DNA of 64,000 bases, from the NCBI RefSeq assembly GCF_902459465.1, contig NC_047068.1:19801195-19865194 (forward strand), in the 5' to 3' direction. Position 1 is the first letter of the stretch; every line of letters starts with the position of its first letter. The position numbers were made by a program, and so were the translations under genes. This DNA comes from Asterias rubens. Its lineage: Eukaryota > Echinodermata > Asteroidea > Forcipulatida > Asteriidae. Below are positions 51,201-60,200 of the stretch, one piece after another. The notes below the pieces were generated by a model. That model had not been told where the DNA came from and searched no databases. It was given only the letters and a program-made list of their open reading frames with translations.

Positions 51201-54200
51201 CGTTTTTCCCGGTCATATTACATGGCTCTCCAGAAGAAGATATATATTTTTTTATAGAGGCTTCAGACACTTTTGAGTGAGATTGATTTCTTTATCCAGC
51301 TGAATACGATCGTTATCTCTGCCCACTTTATTGTCTTGTTTATTCCCATTCTTGGACAAGAAGAAACCAAAATTAGCCTTGGTTATGAGTATACACATGG
51401 CTGGGTAAATGTTGGATCCTGATGAGGCGTCAGAGCTGCACAGGGTACACAATACGTGCCCACGTTTGGCACACGTTACCGAAGCTTCAGCAGCTCTTCA
51501 CACAGTCCTCACAAAGCACCGGCTGCATCCTAAAACCTGTCTAGTTGATGATACTATTATCAAATCCAGTCTGGTTCTCACTTCTCGCACTAGAATTTGG
51601 CCCCGTCAGTGCCTAAAGAGGCGAGTGACCCAGTAGTCAATTTGGCAATTTACTTAATAACACAATAATAACACATCACTTATAAGGTGCGCTTTTTCTG
51701 TGAAACATTCAAAGGGGCCGGTCTGAAAGGAAGGAAAAACCCAAGTTCATGAAAAGCCCTGCTGGAAAAGATATGTTTTAAGTTGGTGCAGGAAGAGTGA
51801 GATGTTATGTGTGCTTTTCTGATGTGAACGGGTAAGCTGTTCCAGAGCCGTGGGGCAGTACAGGAAAAGGCCCTGTCCCTGTAGCTGGCCAAGCAGGTAC
51901 AAGGAACAAAGAGCCCGTTGCCTGATGACCTCAGACCTGGTCTAACGGACGAGTGAGAAGGAGTAATTTAAAATGAATTCTGTAATTGACTGGTAGCCAG
52001 TTGAGTTTGTAGAGGATGGGAGTGATATGTTCAGACATTTCCGTACCAGTCAGTAACTGCGCAGCAGCATTACTTACTCTGAGGTTTGGCTTCCTTTGAA
52101 GATGGTTTGATACTGGCAAGGCCAACCTTAGCCTGCTGTATACACCAGCATAACTCCTTCTGAAACTTCTCAGCTGCTGACTGTAGAAAATGGACAAAAA
52201 AGAATACAACAAAACTATAAAGACAGTGAACTGAGGTACATATTGTGGGGTTAATATTGAGATTCTGGGGCCATCAAAAAGTTTGGATATTTACCAAATC
52301 ATAATTACATATTAAGGTATTAGCATACATGAACATGTACTTGAAAGTAAAATCTCACTTTAAGGGTACAATGGAGTGTACAAGAGATCTTGGAAGCTCC
52401 ATAACATTTTGATATGATTCCAATTCCATTCTGTTACTAGCAGAGATGCTAACATTTGCATCTTGCAATATAGGGAGACTTTTGAGACGCTGGCGGCAGC
52501 AGACCTAACGATCCTGTTTTGCGAATCTGAGTGTGTGCGCACATGCTCAGTATTGCGCGCATATATGTACATATAGGTCTGACCCCGCGCAATAATGAAA
52601 ATATTCCAGTGAAGTGGAATACAAGACAGGTACATGTATGTATCGATCTGATGCAATATCTAGGTTAAGTGACATTGAGCTTCATTCCACCTGATGTGGC
52701 TTCTCAGCAATTATCTCCCAAGGTTTATCAAACATTCCTCCCTGTAAATGTTCCCTTCAATATTCATTGACTGGTTAGACATGCTCAGCAAACAAGTTAA
52801 AGGCAAAGTATACCATATTGATTGTTTGAATCCTATATAAATGTATAAAACTAACATTTGAACATTTCATTTCAAAAGGTTGTTGCGTTTTTGAGATATC
52901 GCCAAAATTCTGGAATGAATTTGTCCAGACCACAGAATAATCTCTGATAGGAATTTTCTCAGATTCAGTTTGAGGCATAATTACTGATCTTTTCACATAA
53001 CCACATTACTTTGAAGGGAGATGTTTCCTTAAAGGCAGTGGACACTATTGGTAATTACTCAAAATAATTATAATCATAAAACCTTTCTGGGTTACGAGTA
53101 ATGGGGAGAGGTTGATAGTATAAAACATTGTGAGAAACAGCTCCCTCTGAAGTGACGTAGTTTTCGAGAAAGAAGTAATTTTCCAGGAATTTGATTTCAA
53201 GACCTCAAGTTTAGAATTTGAGGTCTCGAAATCAAGCACCTGAAAGCACACAACTTCGTGTGAGAAGGGTGTTTTTTTCTTTCATAGTCACTCTCAAATC
53301 CGACGACCAATCAAGCTCAAATTTTCAGAGCTTTGTTATTTTATGCATATGTTGACATACACCAAGTGGGAAGACTGGTCTTTGACAATTACCATGTCTT
53401 TAAATCTATAAAAAAGCTGTAACCAAAAGCTTTTATTGCAAACTTGTACCTTTCCTTAAAAATGTGCATCAACATCAATTGAACTCCACAACTAACAACA
53501 TTGATCCATACATATGTACAAGTGGTTAAGACATCCGCTGTATAATAGTGGAGTCCTGGATTCATTCCCAAATGGTTTTTAATACTTTTTTTGTTTCTTT
53601 GCAGGAGATCTGGAAAGCACTGATGAGCATATAATAATAATAACAATAGTAATAATAAAAGTGGCAATTTATAATGCGCCATGTCTGTCTAAAAGACACT
53701 CCTATAATAGTGCTTTAGACTTGTTGACACGTCGTTAATGTTGTATGTAGCTCACTGCGATCGAGAACTGCTCCCAGGCACGAGATCACTGCTCTCATGC
53801 GAGCCTGCTGGCTCCTCCTGCTCTCCATTAACTAGTCACAAGAGCAGTTGTCTCTCAGGGGCCAGCAGTATTGAAAGAACATCGCCCGTCGCGAGAATCG
53901 TGGAGAAAGTCAGAACGCTACCATCGCATCAAACATTTAACGACTTGCCCACAAGTCTAACAGTGCTTATAAATATAACACACTGTGTTTAGGGTAACAC
54001 AAAATTCAAAAACCCACCAAGGTTTACCAGACTATCTACACAATCGACAAACGAGTGAATAAGGTTCCCAATAAAAACTGAGATACAAGTAAACTGTTGT
54101 ACATGTACTACTACTTTCTTAATTATAACTTTTTATGACATATGAGCAATCCAGATGAATCTGTTTCAAGTAAAACCATTTTATTATTTTCTCCAGAAGA

Positions 54201-57200
54201 CGATCAGGGCATACTGATTGAAATGTCGAGTTGAAAGCAACGGTTCTGTTCAGAGCCACCCCAACTCATTTACATGGAGTTACCGCAAACCTTTCCATAT
54301 CGTTTTTCCAAAATGTTTATGTAAGTTTCAAATCCTACATTTTATTTTTCAAGGTAGGGTGTACCTTTAGTCAATCAATCAAGTCGAGGCCATGCAACCA
54401 GACATAATCTTCAGCCACACATAATCTTCAGCCATGCAGCATCTTGAGCCACTTTTGGTAATTACTCCACAAGTTATAATGACCAATGGAGAGCAATGGC
54501 ATTAAAAAACATTGCCGAGCAAGAAGGGTGGTTTTTTTCTTTAATTTTTGTCTTGCATCACAGATGACTAATTGAGGCAAAATATTTACAGGTTTTTATT
54601 ATTTTCTGCATTTGTTGGGATTACTGAGTGGTAATAAGTATAACTTAGGTAACTACTTAGGTAATAAAGGGTAGCGCAAGTTTTAAAACTGGAAGGGTTG
54701 TGGCTGTGCGATACAGGGCCGAGCCTGCTAGGTTTTAAACGGCAGTTTGAGAGCGAGTCACTACTTTTTTATTTCCATTCATAAATGCGTTTTTGGTAAA
54801 AAGGAGTAATAAATTAAGAAACTCTGTCAAACTTGAGCTCTGTACGCGTATTGCATTTTTATGACTGAGACAGTTTTCGGATATGCATTTGTTTGCGTAG
54901 TGTATCTAAACATATCCAAAAACAGCCGGTTGACAACAGCTCCAGCTTGTCATTATCAACCGTTTTAACACCCACACTTGCACGCTCTCCACCAATAGGA
55001 ACAGCAAAACTGTCTGAGGTATTAATGAATATACATTTACATCTTGTAGACCATACATTATAGTTGGCCTTCCACATGTTGGAGGCATTACAGTAATTCA
55101 GTGCTATGAACATGAGCGACAAACACACACACTTCATCATTAAAATCGTCGTTAGGTACGCATCCAGTACCCTGACGCTAATGTCATCCCCCCATGATAA
55201 AGCCATCCAAATGCATGTTAAAAACAAAGGCACTCGATAAACGCATCGCAACTATATTTGCATTGTGCACATGGTTTAACAAACTTTGCGTGCACGACGA
55301 CGAGCGCTCACTCTACAGCGCACAAGAAACACACACAACGGAGAATTTCATGATCAATCCTTTCCGGACTTCTGTTGCCTTGACAACAGGCGAGTCAACA
55401 GCTGTTTAATTAGATCCTGAGTCTGGGGCAGGATCTCTGCTAATAACCAAGACCTTGGATGTCTTTAATTCATACAGGGAAGTGTTTAGCATCAATTTTG
55501 TTCCTCTAGGGGCACAAAATAATGGCATTAAGATGGTGACAATGACCTGAGGCTCTTTTGTCATTAAAGGCACTGGACACTATTGGTAATTACTCAAAAT
55601 AATCGTTAGCTTTAAAACTTACTTGGTAACGAGCAATGGAGAGCTGATGAGAGAATAAATCATTGTGAGAAACAGCTCCCTTCTGAAGTAGTGTATTTTT
55701 TTGAGAAAGAGGTAAATTCTCACTCAAACAATAAAAGACCTCATCAGGCTTGAAGCCTTTTATTATTAACGCAACAAGGGTGTTTTTTCTTTCATCTTTC
55801 ATTATTCTCTTGCAAATCTGATGACCCGTAGACCAATTGAGCCCAAGTGTTCACAGGTTTTTTATTTCATGCATTATGATGTTAAAGGCAGTGGACACTA
55901 TTGGTAATTACTCAAAATAATTATTAGCATAAAACCTTACTTGGTAATTAGTAATGGGGAGAGGTTGATGGTATAAAACATTGTGAGAAACAACTCCCTC
56001 GGTTTGTTATTTTATGCATACATGTATGTTGAGTTAGAAGAGTAGTCTTTGACAAATACCAATAGTGTCCACTGTCTTTAAGTGAGAATACTGGTCTTTA
56101 AGAATTACCAAACGGTAAAGGGCACGCGACGACATTAACTTAATTTAAGATGGTGACTATGGACTGGGAAACTACCACATTAGATTAGAGCTCCCTGCTG
56201 GAGCCAGTGGGGACTCCTGACAGTCAACCCACTCTAGGCTATTTTTGTTTAACCCAAAGAACACCTGCACATGATATTTCAATCATAATTAAACTCTTAA
56301 TTTGACTTTCTCTCCCCCTCTCTCTCTCTCTCTCTCTAGCATGTCTAGTCGACAGAGGTCGGAATCATGTTGAGGCTCGCCCATCCCTGTCTAATAGGGG
56401 CCATTACATTCAGAAAAGTCAATGTTTTAAGCATATAAACAAAATATCTTTTGTTCCTCTCTTGAAATTATTCTTATATTCTTATTTTAATATCGAAAGT
56501 CTGAAGTGGGTAATAATAACAGACAAACATGTAGGAGATCACTGTCCTCTGTCAAACACTAAAATGGTGAAGCATTTAGACAATACATTACATTAATTTT
56601 ACATAAAAAACAACATTTTAACATGCTCAATACAGCATGATGTCAGCTACATTGTAGGCCTAATACATATTTATTTGAGTCTAGTGGATTCAATATGGCC
56701 CAAGGTGTTCAATCAACATCTCTGTCCCCCTTGGGTACATGTACACTATGTAAAGTACCTGGTGACAATCTCTGCCTTTCAGTGTTCATGATAAATTGAA
56801 ATTGGGTATCGGGCAGGGTGGGGGGAAAGGACGAGTACGCACACAAGCAGGGTGGGAAAGGACGAGTACGCACTCGGTATGGCTGTATATATGAAAAAGA
56901 TAACCCTTAAGGTAGATCTCTAGACCCCTTGCAAAACATGCAGCGTACTCACATGTGCCTATCCTGGGTTTCCATCATGGGTATCATCCTGCATGTCCTG
57001 GGTCAAAATCGTATACAAACATGCACAAAAGACAGTTGACACCATAAATTATGCACATTGTTCCAAGGCGGGTTCTGTATTGTGTAAAAACTCAATAGCT
57101 CCCGTTGTATAACTTGAAACGCTGCAGGTACGCTGAGGTCACGCGCATGTTCTTACGCACAGAGAACAGCTATTGTCCAATGATCTGCCTCCTTTTTGAG

Positions 57201-60200
57201 AGTGTGACGTCGCATGCAACGGGTCTATAAATAAATATGCAATGCAAGTCGCCTGTGAAAGTTTTAGCTGGTTATCCACCCTCACCCACAACAAAAGGTA
57301 ATATGCATGTATAAGAATAAACCAAGGGGACCATTAACACCACAAAAACTAGTTCTTATACTACCCACTGCAGGCCTTGAACAGTGTCTTGAAGATGCAT
57401 GGCAATCTCCTCCCGGTAAAGGGTAAGATGAGGAAAATGTAAATTTGTAATGGAACTTTTCCTAAGGCATGATATTGTTCACTCAAACCCTCAATACAGA
57501 CAGTGGACAAGTGAAAGCTGATACATATTCGTTTGCTAAATTTTCCAGATGCAATTTATATTTTAAATTCTAATGAGGCAGATTGTCTTTAGTTCTAGCT
57601 GCCTACTGACATTGACATTTGCAAACAGTTGTTCCTACATTATGCATAAATGCATTATAAATGCATAATGCAGAAACACCTGTTTCAACAGACATTACTT
57701 GTATACTGTAAACCTACGTACGTGTACTCATCAAATATTTTTTAAAGATAGGCCTTTACGTTTAGCAATCACTCTTCAAATTAATGGCAATAAAACTTAA
57801 CTGGTTAGGAGTACAGCAGCTTCTTTGAGAATCACTTCTTTGAAAAGCACTTTGAGAATTATGGAAAAATATTTAAGTTTTTATCCCTCAAAATTTCACT
57901 CTGCGAAGAGTTACTGACAGCAACACTTCTCAGATTGTGTATTACAAGTACAGATTATTCTTCGTGCATGGACATAATCTCTCTGGTTAAAGCCATTGGA
58001 CACTTTTGGTAAAAAGTATTGTGCAAAGGTCCACACTTCGTGTATCACAATTGATATAAAAAATAACAAACCTGTGAAAATTTAGGCTCAATCGGTCATC
58101 AGAGTCGGGGGAGAAAATAACGGGAAAACCCACCCTTGTTTCCGCACGTTTCGCCGTGTCATGACATGTGTTTACTATATTACGAGTACAGATTATTCTT
58201 CCTGCATGAACATAATCGCTCTGGATTTGCGGACAACTTTTGAAATTTAACAGGTTAGTTTGTTGTATAAAACAACCAAACGGCTCCCAAAACAAAAAGG
58301 TACACTTTTCATACATGTGCCACTTGCAGAAAATGTTGCACTCATGTAGTCATCGAACCAAGTTAAAGGAACATTACAGAATTGGTTTTTGCTAACAAAA
58401 CAGTTGCTGGCAGTGTAAGCACTTGATGTAATCCACCACAAATACATAAACTGAGAAACCTGTAGAAGTTTGAGATTGATCGGCCATACATGTATGGGTC
58501 AAGAGAGAATAGTGAAAAACCGATTACAAATTTTGCATTGCATCGATGCCAAAATAAAAATGAATAAAACGCTCACTGAGCGATAAACTCCGAACGCGAA
58601 GTTAGACGATTTATTTCTCATCAAATATGACATTTTAGACAGAAATATTTCAAGGGATGTTTTCAACTATCATCATCATTAGACAGTGTAAGTTTTATGT
58701 AAATCAGTGATCTTCGCCATTTGTGTTTCTTACCAATTCTGTAACGTTCCTTTAAGTGAAAACAGCACACCACCATAGTTTACATTTATTTCAAAGTAGC
58801 AACTTATAAGACTCTTATCGGCCGGCCGCAATATACCTTGAAGATATCGTTACCATAGAAGCCACATTCATCCTCATCATCTCAATGTGTGATCGATTGA
58901 CAGAAGGACAGTTGAAATGGGACTAAAGAGCCACAATACAAACATGTGTGCCATTATGTTGTAATCGTACCCTGTGGAATGGCCCTCGCTTGAATTGAGC
59001 GTTGGTTTCATTTGCAGTATGCCTGATGAAAAGCGCTTTCAGGAGTGGAAAGGCTGCTGACTACTTTTGAGCAAACGTTGGATTAAATTTGTTTAAAGGG
59101 ACATGTTGCCTTGGATAGGGCGAGTTGGCATATAAAAATGGTTTGGACACGTTTGTTATGAAATGCATTGGTTAGTAACGATCCACACAAATATGCCTTG
59201 AAATTGCCCGATACTTTGAGATCCTACACGGCACACCATTTTGTGGAGTTAAATTTTTGACTCCACAAAATAGTTGACCATGTTAGTTTGCAGAGTAGGA
59301 AGAAAACCGTGCATCTTCAAAGTATATTTGTGTGGATCGTTGTATTCTACTTTTAAATATTTTTTAACCACATGAGCAACTTCATAAGATATGGTTCCAA
59401 ACACTTTTCATAGACCAACTCGCTCATCCGCGGCAATGTGTTTCCCTTTAACATTGTTTACACACTACAGACAGATCTTAATACAATTTTAATTATTTAT
59501 TTATTTTAATTCTTCGGACAGTACAATTAAAACAAGCACATGTACAGGCCGTCCTGGGAGGGCAAAAGTAAAAAAAAAACTAAAAAAAAAAACTAATCAA
59601 AAATGATGTGCCCTCCCACACCTAGCTCATTAAAAGGTAAGCAGTGGACTTAGCACATTCTGCGATATCAAAATCTATTCAACATAGGCCTACATTATAC
59701 TTTATGATAAAATGAAAAGTTTGTAAATGTCTGCATTATTTGTTTTCAGGGGAAATACTTTTTGAAATGTTGTTTACAGCCCACCAGGATTGGCACACCC
59801 AATTTTGTGTTAACTTAATACTCCCACATGATGTTATCCATGAGTCGCGTTAGTGGTCATGGGGAAAATGTAGCTGTTCTATTTCGAAAGTGAAGAGACC
59901 AATTCACAATTTTTAAGTTCAAAATTTCTACATGTATGGAAACCATCTGAATCGACTCTGAATACAGCTAGATTTTCGCGCAAACAACAGCCGTAGCTTT
60001 TGCTGGCAATTCGGATACGACCATATATTACATGTAAATTGCACTCAAACTTGTTGTAAATGGCATGGTCAGACAATGTATTTACCGGTATGTATGTATG
60101 TCAAACACGTACATGTAGCTCTATCCAGTACGATAGATCAAGGCAAGAGGCTCATGCATTATACACTTTGCTACATTAAGTTGCATCTGAAGTGGCTCAA

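Noticed and set aside
53738..53992. 84-codon plus-strand frame rich in Ser and Cys
   Set aside because: GC-richer than its surroundings but without splice signals, signal peptide or recognisable motif on either strand.
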